Assembly (NCBI RefSeq): GCF_024666615.1 | Contig: NZ_CP088297.1 | Span: forward strand, 3,514,501 to 3,578,500 | DNA from: Aquabacterium sp. J223 | GTDB taxonomy: Bacteria; Pseudomonadota; Gammaproteobacteria; Burkholderiales; Burkholderiaceae_C | DNA length: 64,000 bases | Direction of reading: 5' to 3' | Part shown: positions 44,712-54,211 of the stretch, piece after piece | Position numbering within the stretch: position 1 is the first letter of the stretch | Layout: every line of letters starts with the position of its first letter | Program-made: the position numbers and the translations under genes | Notes under the pieces: generated by a model | What the model saw: the letters and a program-made list of their open reading frames with translations, nothing else | Database searches by the model: none | Told to the model about the DNA's origin: nothing

Positions 44712-47316
44712 TCACTCGGCTTCGCGCAGGGTCTGCACCACCGGCCGCGCCAGCACGCCGCGCAGGCCCCACCAGCCGGCGGCCAGCGCCAGCAGCGCGC
44801 CCGCCGCCGCCCCGGCCAGCGGCACCCAGGGCGACGGCGCCCAGGGGAAGTCGAACGCGCGGCGGGCCAGCGCCCAGCCGACGACGCTGGCCGCCACCGC
44901 GGCCAGCGTGCCCGCCAGCAGGCCGGTGCCCAGCAGCTCGGCGCCCTGCACCCGGCGCAGCAGCGCGGCGCTGGCGCCGAGCGCGCGCATCACCGCGTAC
45001 TCGCGCGAGCGCGCCTCGCGCGTCGCGCCCAGCGCGGCGAACAGCACCACCAGCCCGGCGGCCAGCGTGAAGACAAACAGGAACTCCACCGCCCGCACCA
45101 CCTGGTCGAGCACCGACTGCACCTGCGCGATGGACGCCGAGACGTCGACCACCGTCAGGTTGGGGAAGTCGCGCCCGAGCCGCCGGTCCAGCGCCGCCGC
45201 ATCGGCCGGCGAGCGGTAGGCGGAGATGTAGGTCAGCGGCAGCTCCGCCATCTGCGAGCGCGGGAAGAGCACGAAGAAGTTGACCCGCATCGAACCCCAC
45301 TCCACCCGCCGCAGGCTGGTGATGCGCCCCTCCACCGGCTGCCCGGCGATGTCGAAGCGCAGGCGGTCGCCAAGCGACAGCCCCAGCGTCTTGGCCAGGC
45401 CCTCCTCCACGCTCAGCGCGTCGGGCTCGTCCGGCACCCAGCGGCCGGCGGCCAGCTGGTTGTGCGACGGCGGCCGGGCGGCGTGGCTGAGGTTGAACTC
45501 GCGGTCGACGAGGCGGCGCGCGCGGTCCTCGGCATAACCGTCGGCGCTGACGGCGCGGCCGTTCACCGCCACCAGCCGGCCGCGGATCATCGGGTACCAG
45601 TCGTCGCCCTTCACGCCGGCGTCGGCCAGCGCCGCGCGGTAGGCGGCCGCCTGGTCGGGCTGGATGTTGATGACGAAGCGGTCGGGTGCGTCGGGCGGCG
45701 TGGTCTGGCGCCAGCTGCGGACGAGGTCGGTGCGCAGCAGCACCAGCAGCACCAGCGCCAGCAGGCCCACCGCCAGCGCCGAGACCTGCAGCACCGCGAA
45801 GGCCGGCCGCGCCGCCACCTGGCGGGTGGCCAGCACCAGCCAGCGCGGCGCGCCGCGCTCCGGCACCAGGCGCCGCAGCAGCAGCACCGCGCCCCAGGCC
45901 AGCAGCGCGAAGGCCACCAGCGCCCCCGCGAAGCCGCCGACCGCGATCAGGCCCAACCAGAGGTCGGCCGAGCTGGCCAGCAGCAGCGCCGAGAAGCCAG
46001 CCAGTCCGGCGGCCAGCACGCCCACCGATGCCGGCCGCGGCGTGCCGACGTCGCGCCGCAGCACCCGCAGCGCCGGCACCCGGGCCAGCTGCAGCACCGG
46101 CGCCAGGCCGAAGCCGAACAGCAGTGCCAGCCCGACACCCAGGCCGAACAGCGCCGGCCGCGGCCCCGCCGGCGGCAGCGCCACCGACACCAGCGAGCCG
46201 AGCAGCGCGATGAAGACATGGTGCAGCGCCCAGCCGGCGGCCACGCCCAGCGCGCTGCCGACCAGGCCGACGGCGCCGAACTCCAGCGCGTAGGCGCGGG
46301 CGATGGTGCGCTGGGGCGCGCCGAGCACGCGCAGCATGGCGCAGCCGTCGAGGTGGCGCAGCGCGAAGTCGCGCGAGGCCACCGCCACCGCCACCGCCGC
46401 CAGCAGCGCCGCCAGCAGCGCCACCAGGTCGAGGAACTTGCGGGCGCGGTCCAGCGTCTGGCGCATCTCGGGCCGGCCGCTGTCCAGCGACTCCACCCGC
46501 ACCCCGCGCAGCGGCCGCTGTTCGATCTCGCGCTCGACCGCGGCGACGAAGGCCGCCACCCGCGCCGGCCCGTCGGCCTGGCCCTCGGCCGCCGCCACCG
46601 CCAGCCGCCAGGCGATGCGGCTGGCCGGCTGCACCAGGCCGGTGGCGTCGAGGTCCGCCCGGTGCAGCATCACCCGCGGCGCGAAGCTGAGGAAACCGGC
46701 CCCGCGGTCGGGCTCCAGCGCGATGACCTCGGCGATGCGCAGGGCGGCGTCGCCGAGCAGCAGGGTGTCGCCCCGCGCCAGACCCAGGGCGTCGAGCACG
46801 CCGGCATCGACCCACACGGTGCCCGGCCGCGGCCCCTGCGCGACGCTGCGTCGCGGCTCGCCACCGCCGGCGTCCAGCGTCAGCCGGCCGCGCAGCGGGT
46901 AGCCGTCCTCCACCGCCTTGACCGACACCAACCGGGTGGCGCCGCCGCGGTCGTCCGGCGCGCGCGCCATGCTGGGGAACACCGCGCTGGCCGACTGACG
47001 CAGGCCCTGGCGCTGCGCCGCCTCGCGCACCGACGGCGGCGGGGGGCTGGTCGCTGGCCACCAGGGCGTCGCCGCCGAGCAGCTGCGCCGCGTCGCGCAC
47101 CAGGCCCGACTGCAGCCGGTCGGCGAAGAAACCGACCGCGGTGAGCGCCGCCACCGCCAGCACCACCGCCACCAGCAGCAGCCGCAGCTCGCCGGCCGCC
47201 AGGTCGCGCCGGCCCTGGCGCCAGGCCAGCGCGAGGGCGGAGGACGGCAGGCGCGGTGGCGCGGGCGGCACGGCAGCCACGGGCGAAAGGGGCGGAAGGG
47301 GCGGATCGGTGGGCAT
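44712..47316 (-). CDS. ybbP: YbbP-like ABC transporter permease (FtsX family), one frameshift
   Basis: The corrected product (about 867 residues) has an N-terminal membrane helix (LLLVAVVLAVAALTAVGFF), a periplasmic domain and two FtsX permease modules, ending RPVVQTLREAE. This is the layout of YbbP (COG3127), a permease thought to act in lipid, lipoprotein or peptide release from the inner membrane. The frame breaks at GGGGGG 47041-47046: removing one base joins DALVASDQPP to PSVREAAQRQGLRQSASAVF. Its usual ATPase partner YbbA is not adjacent, since the divergent neighbour encodes an unrelated lipoprotein. Confidence 0.87.
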
Positions 47317-47503
47317 GGCCCGACGGTACACGCCGGCGCACGGCCCGGTGCGCCGGTCGCCTACTTACGCCTGGATACCGTCATGGGCCCGACACTTGCC
47401 GACGGCTCCTGCATCGTCCCTCGAGTCGCGTGTGCCGCCCGTCATCCCGTGCGGGCACACTTCCCTCCGTCACCGAACCACAGGTCACCACCGCCTTCAG
47501 CCC

Positions 47504-48370
47504 ATGCGCCCTGCCCGCCCGACCCTCCCCTCGACCGTCCGCGCCACGACCTCGGCCGGCCGCCGCCGCTGGCTGGCCGGCGGCACCGCGCTGGCGCTGA
47601 CCACGCTGGCCGGCTGCGCCACCCGCGGCCTGGACACCGGCGGCTACAGCGGCCCGGCCTACGAAGGCCCGCCGCGCCGGGAGACGGCCCATGCGCTGAC
47701 CGAGACCGGCGAACTGCTGCACCTGTTCGCCGCCCGGCCGACCTACCCGGACCTGCGGCTGCAGCTCACCGGCGCGGTGGGCGGCGAACCGCTGCTGGCG
47801 CTGGCCCGGCATTCGGCGCGCCGACAGCTCGTCGTGCTCGGCCGCAGCGGGCGGGTCTACGCGGTCAACGCCGACACCGGCGCGCTGACGGCGCTGAACC
47901 GGCCACTGCCCGCGCCGTTGACCGGCCAGCGCTTCGCCATGGACGTCGACCCCGCCGACGGACAACTGCGGGTGTTCGGCGACGACGGCGCCTGGCGCGG
48001 CGCACCGGATGGCGTGCTGCAGCCCGACGCCGGCGCGGTGCGGCTGGACAGCCTCGCGTCCGCCCGCGCCGCCGACGGCCGCGCGGTGCAACGCTACGGC
48101 ATCGCCACCACCGGTGGCCAGCTGCTGCGGCTGGAGCTGGGGCCGCAGGGCCTGCAGGCCGCGCCGGTGGGCAGCCTGGGCCTGCCGCCGCTGGCCCGCG
48201 CCAGCCTGGGCGTGGCCGACGGCGCCGACCAGGGCCTGCTGATGCTGCAGCTGGCCAGCGAGCCGTTGATCAACCGCCTGGCCCTGGTCGACCTGGCCAG
48301 CGGCCGGGCCCGCCTGCTCGGCCTGCTGCCGGCACCGCCGCAGGTGCTGTCGCTCGTCGCCGAACGCTAG
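47504..48370 (+). CDS. DUF4394-like lipoprotein
   Basis: A 288-residue putative lipoprotein with a basic leader and a lipobox TTLAGC (after RRRWLAGGTALAL). The mature part resembles DUF4394 proteins, predicted beta-propeller-like folds: VLGRSGRVYAVNADTGALTAL, then FAMDVDPADGQLRVFGDDG. Function unknown. ATG 47504 is chosen because it alone gives the signal. Its stop TAG shares four bases (CTAG) with the stop of the convergent gene. Confidence 0.7.
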   Translation: MRPARPTLPSTVRATTSAGRRRWLAGGTALALTTLAGCATRGLDTGGYSGPAYEGPPRRETAHALTETGELLHLFAARPTYPDLRLQLTGAVGGEPLLALARHSARRQLVVLGRSGRVYAVNADTGALTALNRPLPAPLTGQRFAMDVDPADGQLRVFGDDGAWRGAPDGVLQPDAGAVRLDSLASARAADGRAVQRYGIATTGGQLLRLELGPQGLQAAPVGSLGLPPLARASLGVADGADQGLLMLQLASEPLINRLALVDLASGRARLLGLLPAPPQVLSLVAER

Positions 48371-49464
48371 CGCCCGGGGCGGCCGGGCGACGGGGCGACG
48401 ACGCCCTGCACCAGCCAGTCCATGCGCGCGATCTGCGCATCGTCCAGCGCGCCGCCGGCCAGCCGCTCGCGGCCCTGCTGGTCGTGCAGCCGGCCGGAGA
48501 AGGGCTTCAGCCGGCCGTCGAGGAGGTCGCGTTCCCGCTGTCGCAGGCCGTCGACGACGTCCCTGGGCAGCGACGGCGACAGCGCCTCCACCCTGACCAG
48601 CCCGTCCTTCAGGCCGCCCCAGACCGGGGTCGGCGTCCACCTGCCGTCCAGCACCCGCTTCGCCACCCCGGTGTAGTGGGCGCCCCAGTGGTGGGTCACG
48701 GCGGCCACCTGCGCGGTGGGTGCGAAGGCCCGCATGTCGCTCTGGTAGGCGATGACCTTGACGCCGAGCGCCTCGGCCGCCTGCGGCACGGCCGGCGATC
48801 CGCTGTGGTTGGTCAGCACGTCGGCGCCCTGGCGCACCAGCGTCATCGCCGCCTCGCGCTCTCGCGACGGGTCGAACCAGGTGTTCAGCCAGATCACCTT
48901 GACCGTCGCCTGCGGGTTGGCCGCGCGCATGCCCAGGGTGAAGGCGTTGATGCCCTGGATCACCTCCGGCACCGGAAACCCGGCGACATAGCCCGCAGTG
49001 CCGCTGGCGCTGGTCCGGCCGGCGAGCCAGCCGGCCAGCCAGCGCGCCTCGTAGTAGCGGGCGTTGTAGGTGTTGAGGTTGGCCGCGGTCTTGTGGCCGC
49101 CCGCGTGTTCGATCACCACCTCCGGGTGGTCGGCCGCGACGCGCAGCGCCGGCTCCAGGTAGCCGAAGCTGGTGGCGAAGATGAGCCGGTGCCCGTCGCG
49201 CGCCAGTTCGCGCATCACCCGTTCGGCGTCCGGCCCCTCGGCAACGCCTTCGACGCGGGTGGTCTGCACCTGAGCGCCCAGCGCCTGCTGCAACGCCAGG
49301 CGACCCTGCTCGTGCTGGTAGCTCCAGCCGGCCTGGCCCACCGGGCTGACGTAGACGAAGCCGACCTTGAGCGGCGGCGGCACGGGAGGTCGGGGGGTGA
49401 CGGTCTGGGCCGGCAGGGTCAACGGCAGCGCGAACGCGAGCGCGCCGATGAGGTTTTTGAGCAT
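48367..49464 (-). CDS. BMP/PnrA-family substrate-binding protein
   Basis: The 365-residue exported protein belongs to the BMP family of ABC-transporter binding proteins (nucleoside or purine type): KVGFVYVSPVGQAGWSYQHEQGRLAL at the first strand, then IFATSFGYLEPAL, GGHKTAANLNTYNARYYEARWLAGWLAG and QGADVLTNHSG. A signal peptide (about 1-20) is present. The start at 49464 has GAGG upstream; a start at 49479 is possible. No permease or ATPase gene is next to it, so it must use a transporter encoded elsewhere. Confidence 0.87.
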   Translation of the reverse strand: MLKNLIGALAFALPLTLPAQTVTPRPPVPPPLKVGFVYVSPVGQAGWSYQHEQGRLALQQALGAQVQTTRVEGVAEGPDAERVMRELARDGHRLIFATSFGYLEPALRVAADHPEVVIEHAGGHKTAANLNTYNARYYEARWLAGWLAGRTSASGTAGYVAGFPVPEVIQGINAFTLGMRAANPQATVKVIWLNTWFDPSREREAAMTLVRQGADVLTNHSGSPAVPQAAEALGVKVIAYQSDMRAFAPTAQVAAVTHHWGAHYTGVAKRVLDGRWTPTPVWGGLKDGLVRVEALSPSLPRDVVDGLRQRERDLLDGRLKPFSGRLHDQQGRERLAGGALDDAQIARMDWLVQGVVAPSPGRPGR

Positions 49465-49561
49465 GGTTGTCCTCGACATGGCCACATGAAGAACGCCCCG
49501 GCGCGGTGGCACGCGGTCGGGGCGCGGGGGTCGCTCGCCGTCCGGCGAGAGGGGCGCGATT

Positions 49562-50596
49562 CTAGGGCCTGCTCACCAGCGGATGGCCCGCCTCGCGCCA
49601 GGCCTTGAGGCCGCCGTCCAGCGCCACGGCGCGGACGAAGCCCATGTCGCGCAGCGTCGCCGCCGCCAAGGTCGAGATGCGGCCGAACTCGCAGCAGGCG
49701 AGGATCCGCCGCGTGGGATCCGGCAGCACCTCGTTGACGCGCAGTTCCAACTGCCCGCGCGGCAGGTGCACCGCCCCGGCGACATGGCCGGCGTCGTAGG
49801 CGTCGCGCTCGCGCACGTCCAGCACCACCAGGTCCGAATCGCCCCGGTCGACGCGCGAGCGCAGTTCGGCCAGCGACATGAAGGGCACCCGCGCCGCGGC
49901 CTCCGCCAGCAGCTGGCTCACCGTGCGGCCGCCATGCAGGTTGGTGCGCAGCGCCTCGGTGATGTGGGTGGGCAGGCTGAGGTTGAGGCCGTTCATCATC
50001 GCGACGAACGCCTCGCGGTCGCGCACCTGCAGTCGCGGGTTGTGCGCGATCTCGTCGGCCAGCGTGGAATGGCTGCGGCCCTTGTAGTCGTGCGCCGGGT
50101 AGACCTTCAGCGCCGGGTCGAGCCGCAGCAGGCGCTCGAACAGGCTGTGGTGCAGCGCGGCCGCATCGCCGCTGGGCAGGTCGGTGCGGCCGGTGCCGCC
50201 GATGAGCAGCGTGTCGCCGGTGAAGACGCGGTCCTCGACCACCAGGCACATCGAGTCGGCGGTGTGGCCCGGCGTGTGCAGCACCTGCAGGCGCAGGCGG
50301 CCCACCGCCAGCATCTCGCCGTCGTCGACCTTCAGGCCCACGCCGGGCGCCGGGCTGGCGCGGTGCATGACCACCGGCACGCCGAGCTGCGCGGCCAGCG
50401 CCCGCGTCGCCGAGAAGTGGTCGGCGTGGGTGTGGGTGTCGATCAGCCAGCGGATGCGCAGGCCGTGGTGGCCGGCCAGCGCCAGGTAGCGGTCGACCTG
50501 GCTGGCCTCGGGGTCGATGAGCGCGGCCGCGCAGCTGTCTGCACAGCCGACCAGGTAGGACTGGCAGCCGCCGGTGGCGACCTGCTCGAAGATCAC
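49562..50596 (-). CDS. Persulfide dioxygenase-rhodanese fusion (ETHE1-like)
   Basis: A 344-residue cytoplasmic fusion. The first 230 residues are a metallo-beta-lactamase-fold persulfide dioxygenase with metal ligands in THTHADH (54-60), HTPGHTADS and AHDYKG. The last 110 are a rhodanese domain with FMSLAELRSRVDRGDSDLVVLDVRE and the catalytic loop ACCEFGR, which is unlike the usual CRSGxRS loop. Such enzymes oxidise glutathione persulfide and detoxify sulfide. The peroxiredoxin gene ends 7 bases upstream on the same strand, so the two are likely co-transcribed. Confidence 0.87.
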   Translation of the reverse strand: MIFEQVATGGCQSYLVGCADSCAAALIDPEASQVDRYLALAGHHGLRIRWLIDTHTHADHFSATRALAAQLGVPVVMHRASPAPGVGLKVDDGEMLAVGRLRLQVLHTPGHTADSMCLVVEDRVFTGDTLLIGGTGRTDLPSGDAAALHHSLFERLLRLDPALKVYPAHDYKGRSHSTLADEIAHNPRLQVRDREAFVAMMNGLNLSLPTHITEALRTNLHGGRTVSQLLAEAAARVPFMSLAELRSRVDRGDSDLVVLDVRERDAYDAGHVAGAVHLPRGQLELRVNEVLPDPTRRILACCEFGRISTLAAATLRDMGFVRAVALDGGLKAWREAGHPLVSRP

Positions 50597-50603
50597 GCGC
50601 CGC

Positions 50604-51260
50604 TCACTTCGGCTGCGGCGTGGTGCGCAGGTACGGCTTGATGGTCTTGTAGCCGGGGAAGGTCTTCTCGGCCTCTTCGTTGGACACCGCGGCGGTGATG
50701 ATCACGTCGTCGCCAGGCTGCCAGTTGGCCGGCGTGGCCACCTTGTGCTTGGCCGTCAGCTGCATCGAGTCCAGCACGCGCAGGATCTCGTCGAAGTTGC
50801 GGCCGGTGGTCATCGGGTAGGTGAGCTGCAGCTTGATGCGCTTGTCCGGACCGATGACGAACACCGAGCGCACGGTGGCGTTGTTCGCCGGCGTGCGGCC
50901 TTCCGACGTGCCGGGCTCGTCGGCCGGCAGCATGTTGTAGAGCTTGGCCACCTTCAGCTCGGGGTCGCCGATCATCGGGTAGTTCGGGCGGTGGCCCTGC
51001 GTCTCCTCGATGTCCACCACCCACCTGGCGTGGCTGTCCACCGGGTCCACCGACAGGCCGATGATCTTGGTGCCGCGCTGGGCGAACTGCTGCTCCAGCC
51101 CGGCCATGGTGCCGAGCTCGGTGGTGCACACCGGGGTGAAGTCCTTCGGGTGCGAGAACAGCACCGCCCACTGGTCGCCGATCCAGTCGTGGAAGCGGAT
51201 CGGCCCCTGCGTGGTGTCGGCGGTGAAGTCGGGCGCGATGTCGTTGATGCGGAGGGACAT
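50604..51260 (-). CDS. 1-Cys peroxiredoxin (Prx6 family)
   Basis: The 218-residue protein reduces hydroperoxides. It has the peroxidatic site DFTPVCTTE (Cys45) and the Prx6-type C-terminal region (DEILRVLDSMQLTAKHKVATPANWQPGD), with no second resolving Cys in the usual position. The GGAGG-like site upstream of the ATG is good. It leads a two-gene unit with the persulfide dioxygenase-rhodanese gene. Confidence 0.94.
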   Translation of the reverse strand: MSLRINDIAPDFTADTTQGPIRFHDWIGDQWAVLFSHPKDFTPVCTTELGTMAGLEQQFAQRGTKIIGLSVDPVDSHARWVVDIEETQGHRPNYPMIGDPELKVAKLYNMLPADEPGTSEGRTPANNATVRSVFVIGPDKRIKLQLTYPMTTGRNFDEILRVLDSMQLTAKHKVATPANWQPGDDVIITAAVSNEEAEKTFPGYKTIKPYLRTTPQPK

Positions 51261-51281
51261 GGGCGGCTCCTGCGGTGGAGA

Positions 51282-51303
51282 GGCCGCCGATTATTCGGCG
51301 GCC
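51282..51303 (-). other. Hairpin between acs and the peroxiredoxin gene
   Basis: GGCCGCCGA-TTAT-TCGGCGGCC is a perfect 9-bp stem located 68 bases after the (corrected) acs stop and just before the peroxiredoxin ribosome site. There is no T run on either side. It could be a weak terminator of acs or a leader structure. Confidence 0.4.
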
Positions 51304-51371
51304 CTCCGCCGCTGAGAAGCCCCACCGACGCTCGCCCGGCGCACATGCTCATGCGCCGGACGATCAAGGGC

Positions 51372-53364
51372 TCAGTGCGCCTGCCCCAGTTGCTCCAGGA
51401 TCGCCGGGTTCTCCAGCGTCGAGGTGTCCTGCGTGATGGCCTCGCCCTTGGCGATGGAGCGCAGCAGCCGCCGCATGATCTTGCCGCTGCGGGTCTTGGG
51501 CAGGTTGTCGCCGAAGCGGATGTCCTTCGGCTTGGCGATGGGACCGATCTCCTTGCCCACCCAGTCCGCGCAGCTGCTTGGCGATCTGCTTGGCCTCGTC
51601 GCCGCTGGGGCGAGCGCGCTTGAGCACCACGAAGGCGCAGATGGCCTCGCCGGTGGTGTCGTCCGGCCGGCCGACCACCGCGGCTTCCGCCACCAGGTCG
51701 GTGCAGCTCACCAGCGCCGACTCGATTTCCATCGTGCCCATGCGGTGGCCGCTGACGTTGAGCACGTCGTCGATGCGGCCGGTGATGGTGAAGTAGCCGG
51801 TCTTGGCGTCGCGGATGGCGCCGTCGCCGGCCAGGTAGTAGCCCTTGAGCTCCGGCGGGTAGTAGCTCTTCTTGAAGCGCTCGGGGTCGCCCCAGATGGT
51901 GCGGATCATCGACGGCCACGGCTTCTTGACCACCAGGATGCCGCCCTGGCCGTTGGGCACGTCGGTGCCGGTCTCGTCGACCACCGCCGCCGCGATGCCG
52001 GGGAACGGCAGCGTGCAGGAGCCGGGCACCAGGTCGGTGGCGCCGGGCAGCGGCGTGATCATGTGGCCGCCGGTCTCGGTCTGCCAGAAGGTGTCGACGA
52101 TGGGGCAGCGGCCGCCGCCGACGTGCCGGTGGTACCACTCCCAGGCGGCGGGGTTGATCGGCTCGCCCACCGACCCCAGGATGCGCAGGCTGGACAGGTC
52201 GTAGCGCTTGGGGTGCACCGCCTCGTTGGCCTCGGCCGCCTTGATCAGCGAGCGGATCGCGGTGGGCGCGGTGTAGAACACCGTCACCTTGTGCCGCTCG
52301 ATCATCTGCCAGAAGCGCCCGGCGTCGGGGTAGGTGGGCACGCCCTCGAACACCACCTCGGTCATGCCGAGCGCCAGCGGGCCGTAGGTGATGTAGGTGT
52401 GGCCGGTGACCCAGCCGATGTCGGCGGTGCACCAGAAGGTGTCGCCGTCGTGCAGGTCGAAGGTCCACTTCGTGGTCAGCGCCGCGTGCAGCAGGTAGCC
52501 GCCGCTGGAATGCTGCACGCCCTTCGGCTTGCCGGTGGAGCCGGAGGTGTAGAGCAGGAACAGCGGGTGCTCGGCGCCCACCCATTCGGGCTCGCAGGTG
52601 GCGGGCTGGTTCGCCGTCACCTCGTGCAGCCAGACGTCGCGCGGCGCCTGGAACGCCACCTTGTCGCTGCCGGTGCGGCGGTAGACGACGACGCGGCGGA
52701 TGGTCTCGCAGCCGGGCATGGCCAGCGCCTCGTCGACGATGGCCTTCAGCGGCAGGCTCTTGCCCCCGCGCACCTGCTCGTCGGCGGTGAGCACCATCAC
52801 CGCGCCGGCGTCCTGGATGCGGTCGCGCAGGGACTGCGCCGAGAAGCCGCCGAAGACCACCGAGTGCGTCGCGCCGATGCGCGCGCAGGCCTGCATGGCC
52901 ACCACGCCCTCGATGGACATCGGCATGTAGATGACCACCCGGTCGCCCTTGGCCACGCCTTCGGCCTTCAGCGCGTTGGCGAGCTTGCAGGTGCGGGCCA
53001 GCAGGTCGGCGTAGGTGGCGGTGGTCACCGTGCCGTCGTCGGCCTCGAAGCGGATGGCCACCTTGTCGCCCAGGCCGCGCTCGACGTTGCGGTCCAGGCA
53101 GTTGTAGGAGACGTTCAGCGTGCCGTCCTCGAACCACTTGAAGAACGGCGCCTCGCGGTCGTTCAGCACCTGGGTGAACGGCGTCTTCCAGGCGATGAAC
53201 TCGCGCGCCAGCCGCGCCCAGTAGGCGGGGTGGTCGGCCTCGGCCTCGGCGACCAGCCGGTCGTAGGCCGCGCGCCCGGCGACATGGGCGCCGGCCTGCA
53301 GCACCGGGGGCGGCGGGTAGACGGGGCTGGACGCGGCGGACGGTGCGCTCACGGACTCGGACAT
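51372..53364 (-). CDS. acs: Acetyl-CoA synthetase Acs, one frameshift
   Basis: Acs activates acetate to acetyl-CoA with ATP. The corrected protein (about 663 residues) has the AMP-binding motif [22 protein letters not shown], the [19 protein letters not shown] core, [11 protein letters not shown] and the C-terminal catalytic, acetylatable Lys in [11 protein letters not shown]. The frame breaks near 51566-51567, where one extra C (on +) turns [22 protein letters not shown] into an unrelated tail; the true end is TGA at 51372, giving LEQLGQAH. The ATG has GAGGAGA upstream. Confidence 0.93.
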
Positions 53365-53570
53365 GACGGTCTCCTCTTGGGGCCGGTGGACGGCTTTGGG
53401 CGCAATGTGGTGCGAAGGCCTGACGAAGGCCTTACTGCCACGCCCGCGCCCGGCGACGGCGACCTGCCGAGGTTAAGCCAAGGCGCTCGACGGCGGCAAC
53501 CTGCTCGCCACCGACCCCCGCGGGCGCTCGTCCCGGAAACCGTCACCGGCACTGCCTAGAATCGCCGCCC

Positions 53571-54182
53571 GTGAAACCCAACGATCCCCACGCCCCGTCC
53601 GCACGGCTGCGGCCGCTGCCCAACCTCATCTTCATGAGCCGCTGGCTGCAGCTGCCGCTGTACCTCGGCCTCATCCTGGCGCAGGTGGTCTACGTCTTCC
53701 ACTTCTGGGTGGAACTGGTGCACCTCATCGAGGCCGCGTTCGGCGACACGGTGGCGCTGAACAAGCTGGTCACCAGCATCGGCTACAAGACCGACGTGCC
53801 GCTGACCTCGCTGAACGAGACGGTGATCATGCTGGTGGTGCTGGCGCTGATCGACGTGGTGATGATCAGCAACCTGCTCATCATGGTGATCGTCGGCGGC
53901 TACGAGACCTTCGTCTCGCGCATGCGGCTGGAGGGCCACCCGGACCAGCCTGAATGGCTGAACCACGTCAACGCCTCGGTGCTGAAGGTCAAGCTGGGCA
54001 CCGCCATCATCGGCATCAGCTCCATCCACCTGCTGAAGACCTTCATCAACGCCGGCAACTACACCGAGAAGGTGCTGCTGTGGCAGACCGTCATCCACGT
54101 GGCCTTCCTGCTGTCGGCGCTGGCCATCGCCATGGCCGACCGGCTGATGCACAACCCGGCGGGGCCGCACAAGGGGGCGTGA
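53571..54182 (+). CDS. YqhA/UPF0114-family membrane protein
   Basis: The 203-residue product has four membrane segments (about 22-50, 80-108, 138-158 and 168-190) and the family-type blocks VIVGGYETFVSRM and KLGTAIIGISSIHLLKTFIN. This family (TIGR00645, YqhA) has no established function. The start is GTG 53571. It is divergent from acs; the 205-base gap between them contains a small hairpin (53415-53433, AAGGCCT paired with AGGCCTT). Confidence 0.87.
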   Translation: MKPNDPHAPSARLRPLPNLIFMSRWLQLPLYLGLILAQVVYVFHFWVELVHLIEAAFGDTVALNKLVTSIGYKTDVPLTSLNETVIMLVVLALIDVVMISNLLIMVIVGGYETFVSRMRLEGHPDQPEWLNHVNASVLKVKLGTAIIGISSIHLLKTFINAGNYTEKVLLWQTVIHVAFLLSALAIAMADRLMHNPAGPHKGA

Positions 54183-54211
54183 AGCGGCAGCCACCGGGGG
54201 TGCGCCCCCGC

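Noticed and set aside
42034-47331. A very long minus frame covering the hybrid kinase and part of ybbP
   Set aside because: Only its first portion (47316 to about 47046) is real ybbP sequence; the remainder is out-of-frame or antisense.
48367-48370. Shared CTAG stop of two convergent genes as a regulatory signal
   Set aside because: It simply reflects palindromic stop codons in tight tail-to-tail packing.
53401-53440. AAGGCCT/AGGCCTT hairpin as a riboswitch or terminator in the acs leader
   Set aside because: It is too short, has no T run and no recognisable aptamer.
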